A DNA stretch of 64,000 nt, from positions 1-64,000 of the forward strand of contig JAXHMB010000004.1 of NCBI GenBank assembly GCA_034521755.1, given 5' to 3'. Source of the stretch: JAXHMB01 sp034521755. Lineage in GTDB: Bacteria > Bacteroidota > Rhodothermia > Balneolales > Balneolaceae. The notes under the pieces were generated by a model that was not told the DNA's origin, made no database searches, and saw only the letters and a list, made by a program, of their open reading frames with translations. Shown piece after piece: positions 1-8,095 of this stretch. How positions within the stretch are numbered: position 1 is the stretch's first letter; every line of letters begins with the position of its first letter. Position numbers and translations under genes: made by a program.

Positions 1-1450
1 GTCCGGTTTGTAAATCAACCCTGCCTACATTACCCTGCTGAGACATCGCAAAAGCATAACGGGCGTTACTGGAGTCAATCACTACATCAAAACCATCTCC
101 AAAGTAAAGCTCTTCGAAATAAGCATTCCGAATTCCGCCCTGTCGCCATACATAAGCCGGCCCCTGCCACGAGCCATTATCCTGCATGCCTCCATATACA
201 TTGTAGGGATACTGCATATCTACATTAATATGATAATATTGAGCCACGGGAAGATTTGTCACAAATCGCCAGGTTTCACCTCGATCGTGCGATATGTTCA
301 TTCCTCCATCATTGCCATCAATTATAAATGATGGATCATCAGGATTGATATAAAACGCATGATGATCCGGATGAATATAATTGTAGTAGGGATATACGCT
401 TTCAAAAGATTCTCCGCCATCTTCACTTACTGATAAAAACGAATACAAGCTATAGACCCTGTTTTCATTCTTGGGATCTACATAAATTTCAGCATAATAA
501 AAGGGACGATTTCCCATGGCATTATCTTCAGACATTTTAACGGTCTCTTCCCATGTATAGCCTCCGTCATCACTGCGGTACATTGCATTATCTTTGGACT
601 CTACCCACGCATAAACACGATCCGTATTACTACGGGCAATGGCCAGGCCTATACGTCCCAGGTTCCCTTCAGGCAAGCCATCCTCAGAAGTGATTTCTTT
701 CCAGGTCTCTCCACCGTCAAGTGTCATATATAATCCGGACCCTTCACCGCCTGATTCAAAAAACCATGGCCATCTCTTGAATTCCCACATTGCTGCAAAC
801 ATTTTGTTTGGGTTATGCGGATCCATGACGAAATCGCCAATACCGGTATTCTCATTTACATATAATATTTTTTTCCAGGTTTCACCGCCGTCTGTTGTTT
901 TGTATACCCCGCGATGCTCGCTGTCGGCCCATGCAGTTCCCTGAGCTCCCACATATACGATATCGGAATTTTCGGGATGGACAATGATGCGATGTACATT
1001 TCTGACCCCTTCAAGTCCCATCAGTTCAAAAGACTTACCACCATCAATACTTTTATAAACGCCCGCGCCGCTGCTCTGGCTGTTTCGGGGGTTTCCTTCT
1101 CCGGTTCCCACCCAAACAATACTTGGGTTTTTCTGGTGAATATCAATTGCACCAATAGAATGAGCACCATAATCATCAAAAATGGGCGTCCATTTAATCC
1201 CTCCACTTGTTGATTTCCATATACCGCCCGAAGCTGTCCCCGTATAGATAATATCAGTATTACTTCGAACTACATCTATAGCCGTAACACGTCCACTCAT
1301 GCCGGCAGGACCAATGTTTCTTGGCTGCATTGCTTGCAGCTTTTCCATATCCAGCTGCTGAGCAGAACTATTAAATGTAAATCCAAAAACCAAGAATAGG
1401 CTCAGCGCTAAACATGCAGTTAATTGCCGTAATAAAGAAAAGTGCTTCAT
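1..1450 (-). CDS. Secreted Asp-box/BNR (sortilin-like) repeat protein, C-terminus cut by window edge
   Basis: The first 483 codons read open from an ATG at 1450 to the window start, so the gene continues outside. The N-terminus (MKHFSLLRQLTACLALSLFL, then ...NSSAQ) is a signal peptide. The mature part begins QPRNIGPAGMSGRVTAID and has repeated Asp-box motifs of the S-x-D-x-G-x-T-W type (STSGGIKW, SIDGGKSF, TTDGGETW, TLDGGETW, RSDDGGYTW, SHDRGETW), typical of beta-propeller BNR/VPS10-like proteins annotated as glycosyl hydrolase or WD40/YVTN/BNR-like repeat proteins in Bacteroidota. A periplasmic or secreted propeller is supported; an enzymatic activity is not, because catalytic residues cannot be judged from a truncated propeller. 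Confidence 0.85.
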   Translation of the reverse strand, partial: MKHFSLLRQLTACLALSLFLVFGFTFNSSAQQLDMEKLQAMQPRNIGPAGMSGRVTAIDVVRSNTDIIYTGTASGGIWKSTSGGIKWTPIFDDYGAHSIGAIDIHQKNPSIVWVGTGEGNPRNSQSSGAGVYKSIDGGKSFELMGLEGVRNVHRIIVHPENSDIVYVGAQGTAWADSEHRGVYKTTDGGETWKKILYVNENTGIGDFVMDPHNPNKMFAAMWEFKRWPWFFESGGEGSGLYMTLDGGETWKEITSEDGLPEGNLGRIGLAIARSNTDRVYAWVESKDNAMYRSDDGGYTWEETVKMSEDNAMGNRPFYYAEIYVDPKNENRVYSLYSFLSVSEDGGESFESVYPYYNYIHPDHHAFYINPDDPSFIIDGNDGGMNISHDRGETWRFVTNLPVAQYYHINVDMQYPYNVYGGMQDNGSWQGPAYVWRQGGIRNAYFEELYFGDGFDVVIDSSNARYAFAMSQQGNVGRVDLQTG

Positions 1451-1564
1451 AATTTTTGTATTGAGTTATAGGTAAAACTTTTTCACTAGAATCTTAGCTT
1501 ATTAAATAGGTAAATATATTTCAAAAACTGTATGTAAAAGATTGTTCTCAAAATATCTCAAATT

Positions 1565-1596
1565 AAAAAGCCCTGAATATTCGTTCAGGGCTTTTT
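1565..1596 (-). terminator. Bidirectional intrinsic terminator
   Basis: Perfect 13-bp inverted repeat AAAAAGCCCTGAA / TTCAGGGCTTTTT with a 6-nt loop, giving a U-tract on both strands. It lies just past the stop of the metalloprotease gene (minus strand) and separates it from the upstream region of the BNR-protein gene. Confidence 0.9.
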
Positions 1597-1618
1597 AGAA
1601 ATCTACTAAATTTAGATT

Positions 1619-4117
1619 TTATTCATCAGGATTTAGAATTTTATCAATTCTTGATACTGCATCATTGAGATGTACTCTTGTTGCTCTGTCTGCAGCATTT
1701 TCATCCCGGATATCTCTGAGCAATATTTCTAACTGCTCACGTACTATTGGACGAATATCAGACTGGCTGACATCGACATTAAGAAGGAAGAACCGTCGGA
1801 ACTGTGGTGGAATACCGGATGGTATAGTAGGTTCTTCGGTCATCAAGTACTCCATTCTTTCAATGTAACCGCGCTGTAAGTTCCTGCGGAACACATCGAT
1901 TGATGGAGAGTTGCTATCCAGCTCACTCCAAATGGCCTGTCGCAGGTCGTCCATCATCTCAAACGGTGTATAGGTACCATCACCGGATCGTTCCTGCCAC
2001 TCAATAAGCCGGCCCATCATTTCAGGCGAAGCTACACTATTTAAGAGGCTGGTTTGTGCACTGCGGACATCATCAACCACGCTGCTTTCATTGATACGGT
2101 CAAGCACCTCGTAATTTAACATCCATTCCGGTGATCCCCAGCCGTATTCAGCAAGCCAGTCCATAGCTCTGCGCTGACGATCTTCAGAAACAAATTCATA
2201 TACAGGGCCTTCCTGGCTGTAGGTTTTATCTGTTCTGTAAACGCCACCCAGATTATTGTAAACATGTCCTGTATATCTTCTCCACTGGGCAACTACGTTG
2301 CTATAAATCTCATCCAGCTCATCATAATTGGCTCCATCACGATTGGTCCACTCCAGCAGGTTATTTGTAATACGTTCGAGGTTGGCAACGCCTAATTCAC
2401 TTGCTCTCATGGCATCGTTGGTTAGATCCTCGGTTTGCACACGTGGGTCATTGCTTCCATTACCAAAGAAGTACCTTGGGTCATCTGCTCTTTCTCGTGT
2501 CCATTCGTTGAGTGTAGCTTCTATTTCTTCATCACTCATATCTTCGGGAAACCAGGAATAGCCCCATTTGGCAGCCCACTTGTCATATTCACCAACAGCC
2601 GGGAAAAAACTTGTTACCCCATCACCGGGCTGTGCAACATAGTTAAATCTTGCGTAGTCCATAATGGATGGTGCTGTACCATGTGAATTGGTGAACTCCG
2701 GTGATCTGAGATCTTCAACCGAATAGGCAAAACTGGAACCCATGTTATGAGGAAATCCCAGCGTGTGCCCCACTTCGTGAGCCGATACAAACCGAATGAG
2801 TTCTCCCATCACCTCATCTTTAAACTGTACATTTCTAGCCTCCGGATTTGCTGCAGCAGTCTGAACAAAATACCAATTGCGCAGCAGATTCATCACGTTA
2901 TGATACCAGCCAATATCACTCTCCAGAATTTGACCGGTTCTGGGATCATGTACGTGAGGCCCGTAAGCGTTCTGAATGTCTGAGGCAAAGTACCTGATTA
3001 CAGAGTACCGAACATCTTCGGGACTCCAATCCGGATTTTCTTCTTTGGAAGGAGGATCTTTAGCAATAATAGCATTTTTAAATCCGGCAGCCTCAAAAGC
3101 TTTTTGCCAGTCTTCCACTCCCTGTTTTAAATAGGGACGCCATTTTTGAGGTGTAGCAGGATCAATCCAATATACAATAGGATTCACAGGCTCAACCAAC
3201 TCCCCATTCATATAAGCTTCTTTATCTTTGGGAACCAATTTATAGCGGGTTACATACTGTACGTCTTTTGCTTTGTGAATATCTGCATCATACTTGGTTT
3301 GACGTACACTAAAAAAGCCCACCCTTCTATCAGAAGAACGAGAACGCATCTCATCCTGTGGCAACAAAACCATACTATGATTCATCTCCATTGAAATAGT
3401 TCCTGTTGTCGAATTAGAAGGCGGATCCTGTGCTTCATAGGTAAGAATACTCCGTGCTTCAATATTTAAAGGGTAACTGTTAATGCTTTCAATAAATGTA
3501 CGGTCTCCATCAAGCCTGCGTACGCGGTATGCCTCTCTGCGATTGTCCGAAAGTCCAAAAGAAGGAACATCTGTATTGTAAAGAGAGCTCACATCAATAA
3601 CTACTCCACTGGAATCTTTACCCAGCGACTCAATTTTGAAGGTCTTAATAATCGGCTCGAAGTTAGAATTTCTAACAGCCTGGTATACTGCTTCAGAGCT
3701 ATCTGCAACATTTTCGTACGATACATGGCGCAAAAGAACCTGATCTCCTCTCCGCTGCCAGCGCACAGTTTGAGTATTATTCTTTTCACCGCCATATCCC
3801 ATATTGTCTGCCGTCTTTGCAATACGTGATACGATCAGCATTTCCCTTCCCAAAAGCGAATCGGGAATTTCATAATAAAACGAGTCATCCACTTCATGAA
3901 CAGAAAACAATCCATCATCAGATTCTGCATCTTTCGTGATGACTTCGGAATATGGTTTCATTTCATCGTCACCACCTCTTTCGGGGGCGCTTTGAGAAGA
4001 TTTGTCCTTAGAATTTTTTGTAGTAGTCTGTTGGGTTGAAGCACAACTGGAAATAAGAACTGCACTCAACAACAAACAAACCCCATATAGAGAGCTTTTA
4101 GAGATGAAGTTATTCAT
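1619..4117 (-). CDS. Zinc-dependent metalloprotease lipoprotein (DUF5117/DUF5118/DUF4953-type)
   Basis: 832 aa. The N-terminus is a type II signal peptide with lipobox LISSC, so a lipoprotein. Residues ~440-455 hold HEVGHTLGFPH, a metzincin HExxHxxGxxH zinc site with the two His, catalytic Glu and third His all present. The preceding part (SLLGREMLIVSRIAK, then GEKNNTQTVRW) is the DUF5118/DUF5117 N-terminal region, and the C-terminal helical part follows the order of the family pfam16313. The protein is likely anchored in the outer membrane or periplasm and degrades peptides; the substrate is not known. Start is ATG at 4117 with the lipobox in the correct place. Monocistronic, closed by the terminator at 1565-1596. 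Confidence 0.9.
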   Translation of the reverse strand: MNNFISKSSLYGVCLLLSAVLISSCASTQQTTTKNSKDKSSQSAPERGGDDEMKPYSEVITKDAESDDGLFSVHEVDDSFYYEIPDSLLGREMLIVSRIAKTADNMGYGGEKNNTQTVRWQRRGDQVLLRHVSYENVADSSEAVYQAVRNSNFEPIIKTFKIESLGKDSSGVVIDVSSLYNTDVPSFGLSDNRREAYRVRRLDGDRTFIESINSYPLNIEARSILTYEAQDPPSNSTTGTISMEMNHSMVLLPQDEMRSRSSDRRVGFFSVRQTKYDADIHKAKDVQYVTRYKLVPKDKEAYMNGELVEPVNPIVYWIDPATPQKWRPYLKQGVEDWQKAFEAAGFKNAIIAKDPPSKEENPDWSPEDVRYSVIRYFASDIQNAYGPHVHDPRTGQILESDIGWYHNVMNLLRNWYFVQTAAANPEARNVQFKDEVMGELIRFVSAHEVGHTLGFPHNMGSSFAYSVEDLRSPEFTNSHGTAPSIMDYARFNYVAQPGDGVTSFFPAVGEYDKWAAKWGYSWFPEDMSDEEIEATLNEWTRERADDPRYFFGNGSNDPRVQTEDLTNDAMRASELGVANLERITNNLLEWTNRDGANYDELDEIYSNVVAQWRRYTGHVYNNLGGVYRTDKTYSQEGPVYEFVSEDRQRRAMDWLAEYGWGSPEWMLNYEVLDRINESSVVDDVRSAQTSLLNSVASPEMMGRLIEWQERSGDGTYTPFEMMDDLRQAIWSELDSNSPSIDVFRRNLQRGYIERMEYLMTEEPTIPSGIPPQFRRFFLLNVDVSQSDIRPIVREQLEILLRDIRDENAADRATRVHLNDAVSRIDKILNPDE

Positions 4118-4328
4118 AATATAAGTTATTGGTTGAATCTGGTTTTAATAGCTATTAACAAAGTAGTATAATGTGAGGCTTGAAACTCAAAGTTTCAAGT
4201 GATGGGAACCAAATGATTGTAAAAAGATTAAAGAACCAATTTCTATTAGTTGTATCATGTATATTGTTTGATTCCACTCATTATATTAACTTTATTGAGT
4301 TTGATTTTAACATCACTTTGGAGTCCAT

Positions 4329-4934
4329 TTGGAACACCTCATTCATTTTATAAAAGACCTTAAGCAGACAGGAGCCATTGCTCCAAGTTCTAAGTTTTTG
4401 GCTAAAGATCTTGTTGAACAGCTCAGTGAAGACATTTCTTGTGAAGAATGTCCACCCCTGAATATTTTAGAGATTGGTCCCGGTACCGGGCCTTTGACCA
4501 AACAAATAACCAAATTGCTTCGGCCAAAAGACAATTTAGATATTGTAGAACTTCAAGAGCATTTTTATAACACCATTTATCAGAAATATCAGTGCGAAAA
4601 TGTTTCCGTGCATCACAAGGATATTATAAACTTTAGCTCTGACCAAAAGTACGATTATATATTTTCAAGCCTGCCCTATGAAGCAATGGGCAAAGAGTTA
4701 ATTAAAAATATTTGGCGAACTAAGCTGGAGCTCTGCAAACAGAAAGCGTATATCTGCTACTTTAAATACGTGAGTTTCAGAAAATTTAAATCCAATTTTG
4801 AACGAGAGATTGTGCAACGTTATCAAAGAGACAAAAAAATAGTTTTCTTAAATTTACCTCCCGCCAAAGTTTTCACACTTGAAATCCATAATCCAACACT
4901 TAGTGCATCAAACCTGGTTGAGAATGTAGCCTGA
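4329..4934 (+). CDS. Class I SAM-dependent methyltransferase (phospholipid/rRNA adenine methyltransferase-like)
   Basis: 201 aa. Residues ~45-75 contain ILEIGPGTGPLTKQITKLL, the SAM-binding motif I (GxGxG), followed by an acidic residue of motif II (NLDIVELQEHF) and DYIFSSLPYEAM in the place of the NPPY-like motif IV of KsgA/phospholipid N-methyltransferases. The opening FIKDLKQTGAIAPSSKFLAKDLV matches the start of the short phosphatidylethanolamine-methyltransferase-like proteins. A lipid or small-molecule acceptor is inferred; rRNA activity is less likely because no KsgA C-terminal domain is present. The start taken is a TTG; no in-frame ATG lies near. Confidence 0.75.
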   Translation: MEHLIHFIKDLKQTGAIAPSSKFLAKDLVEQLSEDISCEECPPLNILEIGPGTGPLTKQITKLLRPKDNLDIVELQEHFYNTIYQKYQCENVSVHHKDIINFSSDQKYDYIFSSLPYEAMGKELIKNIWRTKLELCKQKAYICYFKYVSFRKFKSNFEREIVQRYQRDKKIVFLNLPPAKVFTLEIHNPTLSASNLVENVA

Positions 4935-4944
4935 TTCTTTTCTT

Positions 4945-5271
4945 TTAGAAAATCCAGAACAGAAGTCCGTTTATAACAGAAAGTACGATACCAAAGAGTA
5001 CGGCCCACCCAAAGTTTTCCACTTCAAAATCTTCCATTACACTGTCTATTATTACAATAATGAAAGCATTGATGACTAGCGTGAACAAGCCCAGGGTCAA
5101 CAAATTAATAGGCAGGGTGAAAAATACGAGTATTGGTTTTAGAAATGTGTTAAGTACTGCCAGTCCGATAGCTACCAAAATGGCTGCAAAAAAGTCTTTT
5201 ACCACCACTCCTTTTAATAGGTAACCCGCCAAAAAAACTGCAACACTGTTTATGAGTAGAGTATAGATCAT
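4945..5271 (-). CDS. Phage holin family 4 membrane protein (pfam04020-type)
   Basis: 108 aa with four predicted membrane helices and the family pattern of a glycine/aliphatic segment (FFAAILVAIGLAVLNTFLKP) followed by LPINLLTLGLFTLVINAFII. This family is chromosomal and widespread despite its phage-holin name, so no prophage is implied. It lies convergent to the methyltransferase gene and downstream of the Hpt gene on the same strand (55-bp gap), so co-transcription with Hpt is possible. Confidence 0.85.
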   Translation of the reverse strand: MIYTLLINSVAVFLAGYLLKGVVVKDFFAAILVAIGLAVLNTFLKPILVFFTLPINLLTLGLFTLVINAFIIVIIDSVMEDFEVENFGWAVLFGIVLSVINGLLFWIF

Positions 5272-5326
5272 AGCTAAACCATTATTTAATGTTCAGCTAT
5301 TGATTACGGAAGATCGAGAAAAATGT

Positions 5327-5689
5327 TTAGCTCTTTTTTAAATTGGAACGCTCTTCCTTTAAAAACTCATACGCATGAAGGCATCGTTGCTTTACTTTTT
5401 TAAACCGCTCACCAAACGTTTCAAGGTTTTCCTGGTTCTTGGCATCCGTTTCTATTTCTTCAATGAGCTCTTTAGTAGTAGCCATCCCCATATAGTCAAG
5501 ATTGGGTTTAAAACGGTGAATCTCTGATGCCATTTTATCCCAATCCTTTTCCTGATAAGAACTTTCGATATTATTCAGCATTTCCGGTGCCTTTTCTAAA
5601 AAAAGATCAATCAATTCCAATACCATTGCATCATCGTCCATCGAAATGCCTCGTAAATAGGTAAGATCTACATGTTTGTTTTCAGCCAC
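5327..5689 (-). CDS. Stand-alone Hpt (histidine phosphotransfer) domain protein
   Basis: 120 aa, the length of one Hpt four-helix bundle. The phosphoacceptor region is EIHRFKPNLDYMGM with His at about residue 58 followed by Lys three residues on and Gly ten on, matching the H-x-x-K-x(6)-G Hpt signature. It would relay phosphate between a hybrid kinase and a response regulator; the partners are not in the neighbourhood (the kinase at 42-43.6 kb has no receiver domain). Start ATG at 5689. It flanks the candidate replication origin. Confidence 0.85.
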   Translation of the reverse strand: MAENKHVDLTYLRGISMDDDAMVLELIDLFLEKAPEMLNNIESSYQEKDWDKMASEIHRFKPNLDYMGMATTKELIEEIETDAKNQENLETFGERFKKVKQRCLHAYEFLKEERSNLKKS

Positions 5690-5699
5690 TTTGCAAAAG

Positions 5700-6130
5700 T
5701 AAAGGTTTGGGAGTAGGATTTATTTGGGAATAAATTAAGCATAGATTGGCAATGTTTCAGAACTTAATTTATTTCTGTACGATACTATAAATGCAGGCAG
5801 TTGATTATCCCGTCAATAAAACAATCCCCACAAGTACCAGCACCGTGATTTTAAATATTATAGCCTTCCATTTACTCATTAAAATGTCCCCAGAAATACA
5901 TTCGACCTTTTTAGAACAGGAAATATTTATGTACTAAAAAGAATAATTAATATCAAGTTATCCACATAAAATTTTAATTATGCCGAAATTAACCTGATGG
6001 TTTCTTGTACTTTATAAGAGACTGTAGAAAGGAATTGTTACAAATTTGTGGTATTAAAAGGAAATTAATCTAGTTATCCACAGAATTATCCACACGCATT
6101 GTTCATAATTGTTTATAACTCGAGCTCTGA
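5700..6130. other. oriC: Candidate chromosomal replication origin (oriC) region
   Basis: Gene-poor AT-rich stretch between the Hpt gene and glmS. It holds three perfect matches to the DnaA box TTATCCACA, all in the same orientation, at 5958-5966, 6074-6082 and 6086-6094 (the last two 12 bp apart). A given 9-mer on either strand is expected well under once in a window of this size, so three within 137 bp is not chance. Runs of A/T flank the boxes (5920-5975, 6040-6075) and could unwind. Genes left of it are mostly on the minus strand, and those right of it are mostly on the plus strand beyond glmS, as expected from a bidirectional origin. glmS near oriC is also known in other bacteria. dnaA itself is not in the window. 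Confidence 0.6.
5805..5879 (-). CDS. Possible 24-aa single-pass membrane peptide
   Basis: ATG at 5879 to TAA at 5805 encodes MSKWKAIIFKITVLVLVGIV plus LLTG: three basic residues then one hydrophobic helix. A GGGGA stretch lies about 10 nt upstream of the ATG and could serve as ribosome binding site. No family is recognised. Such short membrane ORFs can also occur by chance in AT-rich DNA, so this is a candidate only. Confidence 0.3.
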   Translation of the reverse strand: MSKWKAIIFKITVLVLVGIVLLTG

Positions 6131-7969
6131 CTACTCAACCGTAACACTTTTAGCCAGGTTTCTAGGCTGGTCAACATTGCAACCCCGGTTAACTGCAATA
6201 TAATATGAAAGCAGTTGGAGTGGGATTACCGTCAATAATGGAGAAAGGCAATCTTCGGTTTCAGGGATAGAACAATAAAATTCTGAGAGATCAATAACTT
6301 CCTGGTTACGCTCTCCTGCAATAGAAATAATTCTTCCTTTTCGGGCCTTCACTTCTTCAATATTACTGATCATCTTGTCATTTGTATGATCTGTTGCTGC
6401 AATAACCACCACCGGCATCATCTCATCGATAAGTGCAATAGGACCGTGCTTCATTTCTGCGGCAGGATAGCCTTCGGCATGGATATAAGAAATTTCTTTC
6501 AGCTTAAGAGCACCCTCTAAAGCTACCGGAAAGCTATACGTCCTTCCCAGATATAAGAAGTTGGGAGCATAAGTAAACAGCTTCGCCATTTCTTTGATAT
6601 GCTTGTTGCTTCTAAGAATCTGCTTGATCTTGCCCGGTATTCTATCTAATTCTTCAATCAGCCTGTTGCCATACTCTTGCTCAATGCTCCCCTTCTTTTG
6701 AGCCAGCATAATAGCCATCATAGCAAGTACCGTAACCTGACCTGTAAATGCTTTTGTTGAAGCTACCCCAATTTCAGGTCCTGCATGAATATATACTCCT
6801 GCATCTGTTTCGCGTGCAATGGTTGATCCCACTACATTACAGATACCAAGAACCAATGCACCCCGTTCTTTAGCAGCACGGACTGCGGCCAGCGTGTCGG
6901 CCGTCTCTCCGCTTTGAGAAATCACCAGCATCACATCATCTTCGTCCATCAATTGTTCTCGATATCTGAATTCTGAGGCATATTCAACTTCTACAGATTT
7001 CTTAAGCAGGTGCTCAAACAGGTATTCACCTACAAGTCCCGCGTGCCAGCTGGTACCACAGGCTGCAATAATAATACGATTTGCATCCTGAATTTTGTCA
7101 ATAACATCAACCAGGCCACCCAGCTGTATAGAATGATTTTTAACGTCCAGCCGGCCCCTCATACAATCAGAAATAGATTCCGGCTGTTCAAAAATTTCTT
7201 TAAGCATAAAGTGCGGATAGCCGCCCTTTTCAATTTCATCCACGCTCATAGCAAGTTCATGCACTTCTTTGGTAAGCGCTACATCATCAATGGTTTTAAC
7301 CTCATATCCGTCAGAGGTAACTATCGCCATTTCGCCATCATCCAAATACACCACCTTATTGGTATACCCAACAATGGGAGAAGCATCTGAGGCAATAAAC
7401 ATTTCTCCATCACCAACGCCTAATAGCAAAGGAGATCCTTTACGGGCAATAATAATTTGATCGGGCTCATCTTCATGTACAATAGCCAAACCATAGGTTC
7501 CTACAATCTGCTTGAGGGCAAGTCGCACTGCTTTTTCAAAACTGACTTTGCTGCCGTCCTGATAAATCTCCTCAATAAGTTGTGCGGCTACTTCTGTATC
7601 CGTATCGGTATAAAAAGTACGGCCCTTATTCTTTAATTCTTTTTTTAGCGATCCATAATTTTCAATAATGCCGTTATGAACCAGAGCAATTTTTCCGGAT
7701 TCACCTACATGGGGATGAGAATTCACGTCATTCGGGGCACCATGAGTAGCCCAGCGCGTGTGACCAATGCCCAAGGTTCCTTCAATAGGATTCTCTTCAA
7801 GCATTCTCTTGAGGTTAGACACCTTGCCCTTGCCTTTCTTGATTTCCAGCTTTCCATTGACCATGGCAATACCGGCAGAGTCGTATCCACGGTACTCCAA
7901 ACGCTCCAAGCCCTTGATAATAATATCACTGGCCTGTTTTTTACCCACATAACCTACTATTCCACACAT
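6131..7969 (-). CDS. glmS: Glutamine--fructose-6-phosphate aminotransferase (isomerizing)
   Basis: 612 aa, full length. Makes glucosamine-6-phosphate from fructose-6-phosphate and glutamine, the first step of UDP-GlcNAc synthesis for peptidoglycan. The N-terminus MCGIVGYVG exposes the nucleophilic Cys after Met removal; GHTRWATHG and the glutamine amidotransferase class II residues follow. Two SIS domains carry SQSGETADT and STKAFTGQ, and the C-terminus ends PRNLAKSVTVE, the highly conserved active-site tail that is also the Tn7 TnsD recognition region. No glmS ribozyme is visible upstream. It stands divergent from the GlmU-like gene, which acts in the same pathway. Confidence 0.97.
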   Translation of the reverse strand: MCGIVGYVGKKQASDIIIKGLERLEYRGYDSAGIAMVNGKLEIKKGKGKVSNLKRMLEENPIEGTLGIGHTRWATHGAPNDVNSHPHVGESGKIALVHNGIIENYGSLKKELKNKGRTFYTDTDTEVAAQLIEEIYQDGSKVSFEKAVRLALKQIVGTYGLAIVHEDEPDQIIIARKGSPLLLGVGDGEMFIASDASPIVGYTNKVVYLDDGEMAIVTSDGYEVKTIDDVALTKEVHELAMSVDEIEKGGYPHFMLKEIFEQPESISDCMRGRLDVKNHSIQLGGLVDVIDKIQDANRIIIAACGTSWHAGLVGEYLFEHLLKKSVEVEYASEFRYREQLMDEDDVMLVISQSGETADTLAAVRAAKERGALVLGICNVVGSTIARETDAGVYIHAGPEIGVASTKAFTGQVTVLAMMAIMLAQKKGSIEQEYGNRLIEELDRIPGKIKQILRSNKHIKEMAKLFTYAPNFLYLGRTYSFPVALEGALKLKEISYIHAEGYPAAEMKHGPIALIDEMMPVVVIAATDHTNDKMISNIEEVKARKGRIISIAGERNQEVIDLSEFYCSIPETEDCLSPLLTVIPLQLLSYYIAVNRGCNVDQPRNLAKSVTVE

Positions 7970-8095
7970 AAAATTTGTACTCTATAGATTGTTACTTTGT
8001 CTGTATCTTAATGCTCTTAATGATTTCTGAAAGTTATCATTATTGCGTGACTAATAAAACTGCAAATTGATGCCGTATTCTTAATTACTTGTGCT

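Noticed and set aside
4945..5271. Prophage signal from the holin-like protein
   Set aside because: This family is common in non-phage genomes and no other phage genes lie near.
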